Assembly (NCBI RefSeq): GCF_001426545.1
Contig: NZ_LMEZ01000004.1
Location: 372,001-436,000 of the forward strand
Source of the DNA: Mycobacterium sp. Root135
GTDB lineage: Bacteria; Actinomycetota; Actinomycetes; Mycobacteriales; Mycobacteriaceae
DNA: 64,000 nt
Reading direction: 5' to 3'
The stretch's first letter is position 1. Every line of letters begins with the position of its first letter. The notes under the pieces were generated by a model, which made no database searches, had not been told where the DNA came from, and saw only the letters and a list, made by a program, of their open reading frames with translations. The position numbers and the translations under genes were made by a program. This document shows, piece by piece, positions 44,247 to 54,415 of the stretch.

Positions 44247-45355
44247 CGACCAAAGACTTCGACGTGCTTGTCGACCACGGTGTCCCAGCTGAAGTTCTTG
44301 GCGACGTGAGCTGAACCCTCGGCGGCAAGGCGTGCCAATTCTGCGGGATCATCCAACGTCCACTTCAACTTCGCAGTCAGATCCTGGACATCACCCATAC
44401 CGAAGTACGTGCCGTATTCGGCTATTCCATAGTGGTTTTGCGGAATGTCACTGCACACGATGGGCGCTCCGACGTAGGCGGCCTCCAGGATCACCGGCGA
44501 CAAGCCCTCGATGGCAGACGGTTGCACGTACGCGTACGAGTTGTGCATGAGGGCGTGTACCTCTGGGCCGTAGAGGAATCCGGCGAAGACGACTCGTGGA
44601 TCTTCCGTAGCCTTCAACTGGTCTTCGTAGGACGACCCGTTCGGCGAACCACCAACGAGCACCAACTTCTTCTCGGTCTCGAGCGCTTCGAAGGCGGGCA
44701 AGAGCCAGTGCAGTCCCTTGTCGGGGATGAAACGTCCGACGAAGAGGTAGTAATCACCGGCCTCGAGACCTAGTCGTTGGAGCACTCTTTCGGCGTCTTC
44801 GTCGTACTTGACGTCAGCGCCGAACGGAATGAAGTCGTACTTCTTCTTGAAACGAGTCTCGAAAGCTTCCCGCGCGTAGATGTTGTCGAAGATCACCGCG
44901 TTGTGGACTCGGGCCGTCAGCAACGACGACATCCACAGGAAGACCTTGGCGTACCAGGACCACTTGTCGCGCTTCCAATCCAAGCCGTCCTGACTCAGGA
45001 ACGTCTTCTTCCCGAACAGTCGCAACACCGCACCGAAGACGCTGTTGCCACCGTTCTGGATGTGAACGACGTCGGCTCGGTTGTGCCTGATGATGTCGTA
45101 GGTGACCTTCGCGGAGTGCAGGATCGTGTCGAAGCCGCTGCGTTGCGTGGTACGGAACGAGATCACGTCCACACCCTGGGGGTCGGTCGGGACGTCGGCT
45201 TCCATACCGGGATAGAGGCGGTTGTAGGCGACCACCTTGTGCCCGCGGGCGGCAAGACGGGGCAGTAGTTCCATCGCGAACTTGTCAGCTCCCGCGCTAC
45301 CCGCGCGGGGCGGGTAGCTGCGAAAGCCGAAGGCCGCGATGCGTAGCGGATGCAT
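44243..45355 (-). CDS. Family 4 glycosyltransferase
   Basis: 370 aa from ATG at 45355 (shares one base with the upstream TGA); upstream in-frame codons are a shadow. N-terminal FGFRSYPPRAGSAGADKFA is the acceptor-side Gly-rich loop; GDYYLFVGRFIPDKGLHWLL and AIEGLSPVILEAAYVGAP (with the EX7E pair) define the GT4 donor domain. A WsaF/rhamnosyl- or mannosyltransferase-like role is plausible. Codon use is less GC-biased (many AAG, TTC, TAC) than in flanking core genes. Confidence 0.9.
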   Translation of the reverse strand: MHPLRIAAFGFRSYPPRAGSAGADKFAMELLPRLAARGHKVVAYNRLYPGMEADVPTDPQGVDVISFRTTQRSGFDTILHSAKVTYDIIRHNRADVVHIQNGGNSVFGAVLRLFGKKTFLSQDGLDWKRDKWSWYAKVFLWMSSLLTARVHNAVIFDNIYAREAFETRFKKKYDFIPFGADVKYDEDAERVLQRLGLEAGDYYLFVGRFIPDKGLHWLLPAFEALETEKKLVLVGGSPNGSSYEDQLKATEDPRVVFAGFLYGPEVHALMHNSYAYVQPSAIEGLSPVILEAAYVGAPIVCSDIPQNHYGIAEYGTYFGMGDVQDLTAKLKWTLDDPAELARLAAEGSAHVAKNFSWDTVVDKHVEVFGR

Positions 45356-46290
45356 CAACTCACCTTGAGCCGCTGCTGGAATGCCGGCGCGAAGTGCTCG
45401 GCGTAATCGGCGTAGTAATCGGTGACGTAGTCCTCGAGGGCGATACGCCAATCGCGCATCTGATTCAGCCCGCGCAGGTTGAGCTTGTTGTTGACCAGAC
45501 GTTCGCACGGCGGCCTCGGCGCGAAGTAATCCTTGGCGAAGAAGTCCGACCCGACGGCCCTGATCTCGACGTGGTTCTCGAGACCGAGAATGCTGACGAG
45601 CTCTTGAGCGACCTCCAAACGTCCCGTCTCACCACCGCACACCATGTTGTACAGGCCGTAGAACTCGGTACCGATCAAGGTCTCCAGATTGCGGGCGAAA
45701 TCGACTGTGTAAGTGGGTGTCCCGAGCTTGTCGTCGACCACGTTGAGAACCGTGACGCCGGCAGCGAGCTGGTCCATGATCTTCGAGACGAACTTCTTGT
45801 CCTTGCCGGGGCCGCCACCCATCATCCAGCCCGCACGGCAGATGAAGTGCTTGTCCACCCGACGCTGGACCAGGATCTCGCCAAGGTGCTTGCTGCGGGC
45901 GTAGACGCCGAGTGGTGCCGGCGTATCCCAATCGTCGTACAGCTGCTTTTCGCCGTCGAAGATGCCTGCCGTCGAGATGTACACGAGCGGGATGCCGTGA
46001 GCGTTTGCCAACGTCGCAGCATGTTCCACCGAGAGCGTGTTGGTCCGGTACGCGTCGTCTGGATTCTGTTCGCAATACTCGAGACTGGTGTGAGCGCCCA
46101 AGTGGAACAGCGCGTCCGGACGGAAGGCCTCTACTGACCTCTTGTATGCGTCGAAGTCCCGAAAGTCACACATGTCGAGCCACGGCACATTCAGATCGAT
46201 GTCCGTGCACTTGAGCTCGTGGCGCTCCGAGAGAACGCGATGCATCGCCTCTCCGAGCATTCCGCCACTGCCGGCAACATAGATTCTCAT
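45355..46290 (-). CDS. RmlD-like sugar-nucleotide reductase (SDR)
   Basis: 311 aa. NAD(P) motif VAGSGGMLGEAM (5-16), HLGAHTSLEYCEQNP, STAGIFDG, catalytic YARSK, then PTYTVDFARNLETL. This is the dTDP-4-dehydrorhamnose reductase fold, but it sits with glycosyltransferases rather than with the rml genes, so it may reduce another 4-keto sugar such as that of 6-deoxytalose. Its ends overlap both neighbours (ATGA and TGATG). Confidence 0.87.
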   Translation of the reverse strand: MRIYVAGSGGMLGEAMHRVLSERHELKCTDIDLNVPWLDMCDFRDFDAYKRSVEAFRPDALFHLGAHTSLEYCEQNPDDAYRTNTLSVEHAATLANAHGIPLVYISTAGIFDGEKQLYDDWDTPAPLGVYARSKHLGEILVQRRVDKHFICRAGWMMGGGPGKDKKFVSKIMDQLAAGVTVLNVVDDKLGTPTYTVDFARNLETLIGTEFYGLYNMVCGGETGRLEVAQELVSILGLENHVEIRAVGSDFFAKDYFAPRPPCERLVNNKLNLRGLNQMRDWRIALEDYVTDYYADYAEHFAPAFQQRLKVS

Positions 46291-47549
46291 TTGTTCCTCT
46301 CTTGACTGAGCAATCGCGTTGATGACGTCTTGACACCAAGGCTCGAATAAAGGGCGAGCGTTGCGTTCGCATAGCCCGCTGGGTTGAAGCGTTGTTCGAC
46401 GAGCGCCCGGGCCGTCCGCCCCGCCTGAGCGACGCGGGAGTCGGGCATCGTCTGGACCGTGCTCAGCACCTGCGCCAAGCCCGCAATGTCCGTGCTGTCG
46501 AAGGTCCAGCCGTTTTCGGCCTCGTCGATGGTTTCGGCGATGCCACCGATACGGGCACCGATCACCGGCTTTCCGAGAGCGAAGCTCTCGAGCACGCTCA
46601 GGGGCGCGTTCTCATACCACTCCGACGGCAGCACCACAGCACGCGCTCCGCGCACCAGGTCATGCAGGGCCGAACCGGTTTGAAAGCCGAGAAACTCCGT
46701 GTCGCCGCGCAATTCGACCTGCAGAGACTTCAAGTCGGCTTCCATCGGTCCCGAGCCGGCGATCTTCAGTTTCACGCCGGCCAGCTTGGCCGCCCGCATC
46801 AGCGTGGCGATGCCCTTCTCCGGGGCCAGGCGACCGAAGTAGAGGAAGTAGTCGCCGGGCTCGAATTTGGGCGTGAACCGTGGCGCGTCGACGTAATTCG
46901 GGATGTGCACGAATTGTTCACGTGGCCAACCCCATTCGACGAACTTGTCCAGATAGAACCGACTCGGCACCACAACCTTCGTCAGGTGCTTGCGGTAGGT
47001 CTTCATCGAACGTTGCAAGCCGCTCTCCGTCGCCACGATCACGCTGGCCGTCAGCGAATCTCGGACGCAACGATTGCGAATCACGTTGAGCACAGAGCCG
47101 TCCTTGCAACGCTCGCAGACCCCGGTTCGGTTCAGCATCTTGTAGTTCGGGCACGCGATCTTGAGGTCGTGCGCCGTCATGACGACCGGGATTCCTGCCT
47201 CGCTCAGCACCGGCAGGATCGACGGGGAGTGGTGGTGATAGATGCCGTGCAAATGCGCCACGTCGGGTTGGAAATCGTGCAGCAGTGTTCGCAGTTTTCG
47301 CTGCGCCTCAAAGGAATACACCGACTTCGCGGCCATCGAGATCTTTTGCGGCAGCGAGTAGGCACCGCCGAATTCGAGTTCGTCGATGAAGTAGCGACTC
47401 CACGGAGTCGGAAGATTTTCTGGGTGGTGCATCGAGAAGAAGCCGTTGCGCCAACCAAGGTCTTCCATGAGCGCGGCATGATCCAGGTAGACCCCGTCGC
47501 CTCCACCGCGGCGATAGTGGTAATTGTTGATGCTGAGTAACGAGGGCAT
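46287..47549 (-). CDS. Family 4 glycosyltransferase
   Basis: 420 aa. Acceptor domain with VAHLHGIYHHHSPSILP and MTAHDLKIACPNYKML; donor domain with YFLYFGRLAPEKGIATLM, KLKIAGSGPM and ENAPLSVLESFALGKPVIG (EX7E). A Cys cluster in GVCERCKDGS (with a further Cys in RNRCVRD) resembles the metal knuckle of WbnK/RfaB-like GT4 enzymes. ATG at 47549 is 6 bp after the flippase stop. Donor sugar unknown. Confidence 0.9.
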   Translation of the reverse strand: MPSLLSINNYHYRRGGGDGVYLDHAALMEDLGWRNGFFSMHHPENLPTPWSRYFIDELEFGGAYSLPQKISMAAKSVYSFEAQRKLRTLLHDFQPDVAHLHGIYHHHSPSILPVLSEAGIPVVMTAHDLKIACPNYKMLNRTGVCERCKDGSVLNVIRNRCVRDSLTASVIVATESGLQRSMKTYRKHLTKVVVPSRFYLDKFVEWGWPREQFVHIPNYVDAPRFTPKFEPGDYFLYFGRLAPEKGIATLMRAAKLAGVKLKIAGSGPMEADLKSLQVELRGDTEFLGFQTGSALHDLVRGARAVVLPSEWYENAPLSVLESFALGKPVIGARIGGIAETIDEAENGWTFDSTDIAGLAQVLSTVQTMPDSRVAQAGRTARALVEQRFNPAGYANATLALYSSLGVKTSSTRLLSQERNK

Positions 47550-47555
47550 GTGCCG

Positions 47556-49211
47556 TCACCCACCATTTCCGCGACGGGTGGCGTCGGTGACCAGGTTCGA
47601 CGTGAGGGCGGGATCCACTGCAGCCACGGCGATCTCGGCCTCCGGCTCTGGCTCCCTGTCCCGGAATCGCAGCACCAGTGCTCGCAGAGGGAGACTTGGC
47701 AGATAGTCGAGCTTCGCTCCGAGGGTGATGTAGACGACGCAGAACACCACCGTCGAGGCCAGGAACGGTCCGACTGCCTCACCGCGAGTTTCGGGTGCCG
47801 CCCACAGGTTGATCGGTAGCGACAGCGCAGTTGCGAATATCGCTAGTCCGAACGGTCCGGCGACGGCGCTGACGAAGGTCTTGAGCGAGATGCCGACCCT
47901 CGACTGCAGAAACCACACTCCGAGCAAATTGCCCAGCGGAATCCAGCAGGCGTAAGCGGCGACGAGGCCGTTGAATCCGAACGCGACCGCGCAGGGAACA
48001 GCCAAAGCGACGGAGACGGCGGCAAATACCGCACCCTCAATCCCGGCGAGGTCTGGCCGTCCGATGGCGTACATCGTTGCCGCACATACCCCGGTTGCCA
48101 CGTTCACGGCGATGCCGAATGAGAGTGCGCTGGCGACGATTATCGCCGACTGGTGGCCAGCGCCGAGCCATAACGGCACCGCGGATACCGCAGTCGCACC
48201 GAGTAAGAAGGGCAGGAATATCGCGACGGCCGCGTTTCGCCGCGTGAGCCGCGCGAATTGCTCCCGGATGCCATCCATTCCCGCCGTGGCATACGCCCGG
48301 GTCAGATGCGTGTTGATGGCGACGGAGACCGCGCCGCCAAAGGCTTGGACACCCTGCACCAGACGGATTCCAAGTTCATAGGCACCAGCTGCGGCGGGCC
48401 CGATCAAGATGCCCGCGATCAGCTTGCCGGACTGGAACAGCACGACGTCGGAGGCTCCGGCAACCTGGCTGTGCACACCGAAGATCACGACTTCCTTGGT
48501 CAGACCAATCCGTGGCCTGCCGATGGTGATTCGGCCTTCGTCGAGGTAGATCCCGATGAGGACTGCACAAAGCCCAACGACGGCCCCACCGGCGGTGCCG
48601 ACCGCAAAGCCGCGCAAGGTGCCCTCGACTGCCAGCCCCGTGACCCCGCCGGTCATCTGCAAGACACCCAAGAGGGCCAGCCCGATGTTCGGCGGGAGCT
48701 GGCGACCTCGGCCAAACGATGCTGCGGCCAGTACTCGAGCCACCAGACCGCACGTGAGGATGCACACCGAGCACAGCAACAAGAAGCGGGTGAGTGCCAC
48801 ATCGCCTGTGTGCAGGACGGCTTGGGCAAGTTCCGCTCCGAAGAAGGCGATCGTTCCCAGTACCGCGCCGAGCCCGAGCGCGAGGCTCACGCAAACTCCG
48901 ACGACAGCACGGTCGTTCTCGGTTTCTCCGCGGGCGTGGAACAACGCCACGAATCGCTGCGCCGCTCGCGCCGCACCCATGTCCAGGAGAGCGGCGTACT
49001 GCGCCATCGCGCCGGTCAGCGCCCAGATGCCGAAGTCGTGTAGTCCGAGTCGACTGACGACGTACGGGGTCGCGAGCAGGTTGAGGCCGTAGCTGGCGAG
49101 CAGCGGCAAGATCTGCGACGTCGCGCCGACGCTGAGCGATTGGACCCTTCCTGATTTGGTCCGCACACCCGAATTGGTGGACGCCGAGGAGCCGGCCGCA
49201 TCCGTCATCAT
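47556..49211 (-). CDS. Wzx-like polysaccharide flippase (MOP superfamily)
   Basis: 551 aa with about 12-14 hydrophobic helices, beginning SVGATSQILPLLASYGLNLL and including GPAAAGAYELGIRLVQGVQAF, typical of Wzx/RfbX-type repeat-unit flippases. It should move undecaprenyl- or decaprenyl-linked oligosaccharide outward for the Wzy-like polymerase. First gene of the operon running to 41929. Its Shine-Dalgarno region lies inside a 7-bp hairpin (49221-49236), so translation initiation may be restrained. ATG-ATG at 49211/49208. Confidence 0.85.
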   Translation of the reverse strand: MMTDAAGSSASTNSGVRTKSGRVQSLSVGATSQILPLLASYGLNLLATPYVVSRLGLHDFGIWALTGAMAQYAALLDMGAARAAQRFVALFHARGETENDRAVVGVCVSLALGLGAVLGTIAFFGAELAQAVLHTGDVALTRFLLLCSVCILTCGLVARVLAAASFGRGRQLPPNIGLALLGVLQMTGGVTGLAVEGTLRGFAVGTAGGAVVGLCAVLIGIYLDEGRITIGRPRIGLTKEVVIFGVHSQVAGASDVVLFQSGKLIAGILIGPAAAGAYELGIRLVQGVQAFGGAVSVAINTHLTRAYATAGMDGIREQFARLTRRNAAVAIFLPFLLGATAVSAVPLWLGAGHQSAIIVASALSFGIAVNVATGVCAATMYAIGRPDLAGIEGAVFAAVSVALAVPCAVAFGFNGLVAAYACWIPLGNLLGVWFLQSRVGISLKTFVSAVAGPFGLAIFATALSLPINLWAAPETRGEAVGPFLASTVVFCVVYITLGAKLDYLPSLPLRALVLRFRDREPEPEAEIAVAAVDPALTSNLVTDATRRGNGG

Positions 49212-49220
49212 CGGCGTCTC

Positions 49221-49236
49221 GCCTCGCCTGCGAGGC
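49221..49236 (-). promoter_or_regulatory. Hairpin covering the flippase ribosome-binding site
   Basis: GCCTCGC (49221-49227) and GCGAGGC (49230-49236) pair perfectly around a 2-nt loop, starting 10 nt upstream of the flippase ATG. On the mRNA the arm next to the start carries the only purine-rich stretch (AGGCGAGGCGAG region), so folding would hide the ribosome site. Confidence 0.45.
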
Positions 49237-49451
49237 GGCCTTGTGTAGCTATTGCTAAATGATTCACTAAATCTCTGCCGCCGTGTTGAAGTCGTCGACC
49301 ATGTGGTCGGTGGCCGATGTGGTCTTGGCGCGGTCGAGCCGAAGCGCGCGCCGACGCGCTGAACGTTCCCACTTCCCCACCACCTCCCCCGTCGGCCGAC
49401 TCCGCGCAACGCGATCACGCTCGCTCGGGTCAGCCGTCACATAGTATGCGC

Positions 49452-49471
49452 GAGTTTGCCAAAATCGGCAA
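49452..49471. promoter_or_regulatory. Candidate operator (inverted repeat) upstream of rmlA
   Basis: GAGTTTGCCAAAATCG (49452-49467) continues into GGCAA, giving TTGCC-N6-GGCAA. A 14/16 match, GAGTTTGCCAGAATTG, lies at 53276-53291 upstream of the WecG-like gene, and related sequences occur at 49758, 35371 and 40215, all in gaps of this locus. Confidence 0.4.
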
Positions 49472-49824
49472 CTGTTGTCGTGTGATGTCAGATTTAAGCG
49501 GTTTGTACTGGTCTTATGCTGGACTTTTGATGCTTCGCCCGACCAAATCAATGTGTACTAGATCTGCATTGCGATGCACATTTTTGCCAGCGGATTTTGC
49601 TCTGGATGCCAGGAACGGACCGGGTCGAACAACGGGCTCGTCACCCGATCGGGCGACACCCCGACGCGGGACCCACACCTCAGCGCGGCACGCACGGCGG
49701 ACTGGCTACCCTCGACCGATATGTTGTCCGGAAGCCCATGAAGTAGCCCGACGAATGTTTGGCAAACGTATTTTTTTTCCGCTGGAGTTGATATCCGGGG
49801 GCTTTACAGGTCACACTCATACCC

Positions 49825-51751
<1,927 letters not shown>

Positions 51752-51779
51752 CGGAGACCAGGACCAGGAAGACATCGCC

Positions 51780-53198
51780 GTGACCGAGTACGGAAAACCG
51801 TTGCACGCCAACCCCACCGCCATCCCCGGACTGACGATCTGGGACCTACCCGTCCACGGCGACAACCGCGGCTGGTTCAAGGAAAACTGGCAACGCGACA
51901 AGATGATCGCCGCCGGGCTCCCCGACTTCGCACCCGTACAAAACAACATCTCGTTCAACGACACGGCCGGCACCACCCGCGGCATCCACGCCGAACCCTG
52001 GGACAAATGGATCTCCGTAGCCTCCGGCCGCATCTTCGGCGCCTGGGTCGACCTGCGCGACGGCCCCACCTTCGGCGCCGTCGCCACCGCCGAACTCGAC
52101 CCGTCACGAGCGGTGTTCGTGCCCCGCGGCGTCGGCAACGCCTTCCAAACCTTGGAACCCCACACCGCGTACGCCTACCTGGTCAACGACCACTACTCCC
52201 CCGACGCGTCCTACACCTTTCTCAACCTCGCCGACGACACCGTGGCCATCGAGTGGCCCATCCCGCTGGAGGATGCGGAGTTGTCCGACAAGGACCGCAA
52301 CCACCCGCGGCTGGCCGACGTCACCCCCATCCCGCCACGCACCACCCTGATCCTCGGCGCCGGCGGACAACTCGGCACCGCGCTGCGCGACGCCTACGCC
52401 GACCAACCGGGCGTCGAATTCGCCGACCGCACCCAGATCGACCTGTGCTCCCCCGATCTGGAGACCGCCCGCCGCTGGCAGGACTACGACACCATCGTCA
52501 ACGCCGCCGCGTTCACCGCCGTCGACACCGCCGAAACACCCGAGGGCCGCACCGCGGCCTGGACCACCAACGTCACCGCAGTGGCCGCCCTCGCGCGGAT
52601 CGCCACCACCCACGGCATCACGCTGGTCCACGTCTCCAGCGACTACGTCTTCGACGGCACCACGCCACGCCCGTATCGCGAAGACGACCCGGTGTCCCCG
52701 CTCGGGGTCTACGGACAGACCAAAGCCGCCGGCGACCTCATCGTCGCCACCGTGGGACGGCACTACATCCTGCGCACCTCGTGGGTCATCGGCGACGGCA
52801 CCAACTTCGTGAAGACCATGGCATCGCTGGCTGGACGAGGGGTCGACCCGTCGGTAGTCGACGACCAATACGGACGCCTCACCTTCACCACCGACCTCGC
52901 CCGCGCCATCGGCCACCTCCTCGACGAACGACCGCCCTACGGCACCTACAACGTGACCGGAACCGGACCCGTCATGTCCTGGGCCGACGTCGCCACCCGC
53001 GTATTCACCCTCACCGGCCACGACCCCACCCGAGTCACCAAGGTCAGCACCGCGCAGTACTTTGCCAACGCCACCCACCCCGTCGCACCACGACCCACCA
53101 ACAGCACCCTCGACCTGACCAAAATCCAATCCGTCGGCTTCACACCCGACGACGTGGACGTGACGCTGACCGCCTATGTGAAAGCAGGACTGGTTTAG
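51780..53198 (+). CDS. rmlCD: Fused dTDP-4-dehydrorhamnose 3,5-epimerase / reductase (RmlC-RmlD)
   Basis: 472 aa from GTG at 51780, behind an AGGAAG. Residues 1-180 are an RmlC cupin (WDLPVHGDNRGWFKENWQ, VQNNISFND, TRGIHAEPWDKW with catalytic H70). Residues 188-472 are an RmlD reductase (LILGAGGQLGTALRDAY, AAAFTAVDTAE, HVSSDYVFDGT, catalytic Y311/K315 in VYGQTKAAGD). The join at 181-188 (VTPIPPRT) is short, with no stop or frameshift. It would perform the last two steps to dTDP-L-rhamnose in one chain. In M. tuberculosis these are two unlinked genes. Confidence 0.94.
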   Translation: MTEYGKPLHANPTAIPGLTIWDLPVHGDNRGWFKENWQRDKMIAAGLPDFAPVQNNISFNDTAGTTRGIHAEPWDKWISVASGRIFGAWVDLRDGPTFGAVATAELDPSRAVFVPRGVGNAFQTLEPHTAYAYLVNDHYSPDASYTFLNLADDTVAIEWPIPLEDAELSDKDRNHPRLADVTPIPPRTTLILGAGGQLGTALRDAYADQPGVEFADRTQIDLCSPDLETARRWQDYDTIVNAAAFTAVDTAETPEGRTAAWTTNVTAVAALARIATTHGITLVHVSSDYVFDGTTPRPYREDDPVSPLGVYGQTKAAGDLIVATVGRHYILRTSWVIGDGTNFVKTMASLAGRGVDPSVVDDQYGRLTFTTDLARAIGHLLDERPPYGTYNVTGTGPVMSWADVATRVFTLTGHDPTRVTKVSTAQYFANATHPVAPRPTNSTLDLTKIQSVGFTPDDVDVTLTAYVKAGLV

Positions 53199-53552
53199 CC
53201 GGCCGTCGAGTCACCCGCCACTCCGTGGTCCGGTCGGTTCACGGTCGATCACCTCCAGCACCCATTGGTCACTGTGAGTTTGCCAGAATTGCTGGACAGC
53301 GTTAAGTTTGAGATCCATACTCTAAGTACGAATCAAGGAAGTCGGGACGATCACGCACACCGCTGGCAACGATTATTGAGGCATATAAATGACTGTCGGG
53401 GTGCAGAAACAGATACTCATGGCGACTACGGCACATCCGTGCGTGCTTCGTCGTTCTCAGATTAGTTCCACGCTTCCGAAGCCTGCCGATCAAGCATCGC
53501 GTGTGTCAGAGTTTGCGGAAACAACGAATGACGAGCATCGACGAGGCCTAGG
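53199..53552. promoter_or_regulatory. 354-bp gap upstream of the WecG-like gene, with candidate promoter
   Basis: No gene seen. TTGCCA (53280-53285), 17-bp spacer and TAAGTT (53303-53308) form a plausible promoter pointing right. The -35 lies within GAGTTTGCCAGAATTG (53276-53291), the near-copy of the motif at 49452; a partial copy GAGTTTGC is at 53509-53516. A TATAAA at about 53395 is another possible -10. Confidence 0.4.
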
Positions 53553-54332
53553 GTGACCGACTTCAAAGAGACCGACTTGAGCAGCGCTCGGGAGTCTGTC
53601 CTGATCGGCGGCCTGCCGTTCGAGGTCACGGACCTTCACACAGCGGTCCGCGACGTGGTCACGATCGCAGCGGGGTCGTCGGACCGGGGTCTCGTGGTGC
53701 GTCTGTTCAGCGCATACTCCGTGGCGCGGGCCAGTCAAGATCACGAGTACCGCGAACTCGTGTCAAGACCAGGCATCAGCCTTCCCGACGGAGCACCGTT
53801 GGCATGGGCGATGCGCCTCCGAGCCCGCTCTCCTCGGAAGGGTGCTCGGGTACGGGCGCCGTCGTTCTTCGTCGAGGTTCTCGATCACGGACGCGACGAC
53901 GATCTACGCCATTTCATGATCGGCCCTAGCGACGGCGCGCTGACCAAGGTCGTCGGTGACGCCACGATTCGCTACCCGGGCGTCACCATCGCGGGCGCCT
54001 ACGCACCACCACTCGGCGCCGCGAGGAACGTCGTGAACCACGACTGCATCGAGCGCATCGCCGAGGCGAAAGCCGACATCGTCTGGGTTGGCCTGGATTC
54101 CCCGGAGCGGGAAGTCGCCGTCGCAGCGCTCGCGGAACGCTTACCCGGCGTCTACATCGACGTCGGTGTCGATCTCCACTCCGTCGCCAGATCAGTGCGT
54201 CCAACGCCGACGTGGATCGAAGACTCCGGCCTCTCCTGGGCGTACCGATTGTTGTTCACCGGCAGCCCAATTCGGCGACAGCACCTTCTTGGCAACGCCC
54301 GGTTGATCCTGGCAATCATCCGCGGGAAGTGA
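53553..54332 (+). CDS. WecG/TagA/CpsF-family glycosyltransferase (divergent)
   Basis: 259 aa from GTG. GT26 layout: VLIGGLPFEVTDLHTAV near the N-terminus, RPGISLPDGAPLAWAMRL in the middle, and IVWVGLDSPEREVAVA then VYIDVGVDLHSVA..PTPTWIEDSGLSWAYRLL at the end. Classical members have a lGxPkQE-type loop and a GxxFDFxAG block; here these read GLDSPERE and GVDLHSVARS, so specificity may differ. The family adds ManNAc(A) or glucose to a lipid-linked acceptor early in assembly. Confidence 0.83.
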   Translation: MTDFKETDLSSARESVLIGGLPFEVTDLHTAVRDVVTIAAGSSDRGLVVRLFSAYSVARASQDHEYRELVSRPGISLPDGAPLAWAMRLRARSPRKGARVRAPSFFVEVLDHGRDDDLRHFMIGPSDGALTKVVGDATIRYPGVTIAGAYAPPLGAARNVVNHDCIERIAEAKADIVWVGLDSPEREVAVAALAERLPGVYIDVGVDLHSVARSVRPTPTWIEDSGLSWAYRLLFTGSPIRRQHLLGNARLILAIIRGK

Positions 54333-54379
54333 CGCCAGGCGGCACGTCGACCGTGGCCGCGTGTTGCACGGGTTCCGAG

Positions 54380-54403
54380 CGCTGCCCACCGCGGTGGGCA
54401 GCG
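54380..54403. terminator. 24-bp perfect palindrome between convergent genes
   Basis: The palindrome runs CGCTGCCCACCG | CGGTGGGCAGCG with no mismatch, midway in the 83-bp gap between convergent stops at 54332 and 54416. It can fold as a strong hairpin in either transcript, so a bidirectional terminator is the simplest reading. No U tract on either side. Confidence 0.6.
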
Positions 54404-54415
54404 GGGCTCAGTTGG

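Larger units (their letters stand above)
49212..49824. promoter_or_regulatory. 613-bp divergent regulatory gap between flippase and rmlA operons
   Basis: No convincing gene; small open frames here have poor codon use. It holds A/T-rich stretches (about 49441-49600 and 49755-49800), the inverted repeat TTGCC-N6-GGCAA at 49456-49471, a reverse copy GTTTGCCAAA at 49758-49767, a T8 run at 49771-49778, and the hairpin over the flippase ribosome site. Promoters for both operons must lie here, but I could not fix -35/-10 pairs with confidence. Confidence 0.55.

Noticed and set aside
49267..49551. 94-codon minus frame in the divergent gap
   Set aside because: No ribosome site, no recognisable domain and codon use unlike neighbours; more likely regulatory DNA.
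49759..49794. TTGGCA...TGATAT as a promoter for rmlA
   Set aside because: The spacer would be 24 bp, too long for a SigA-type promoter.
52007..53305. 432-codon open frame in a second plus frame over rmlCD
   Set aside because: It encodes an Arg/His/Pro-rich product with no domain and results from the C-rich codon bias of rmlCD, whose frame has all catalytic motifs.
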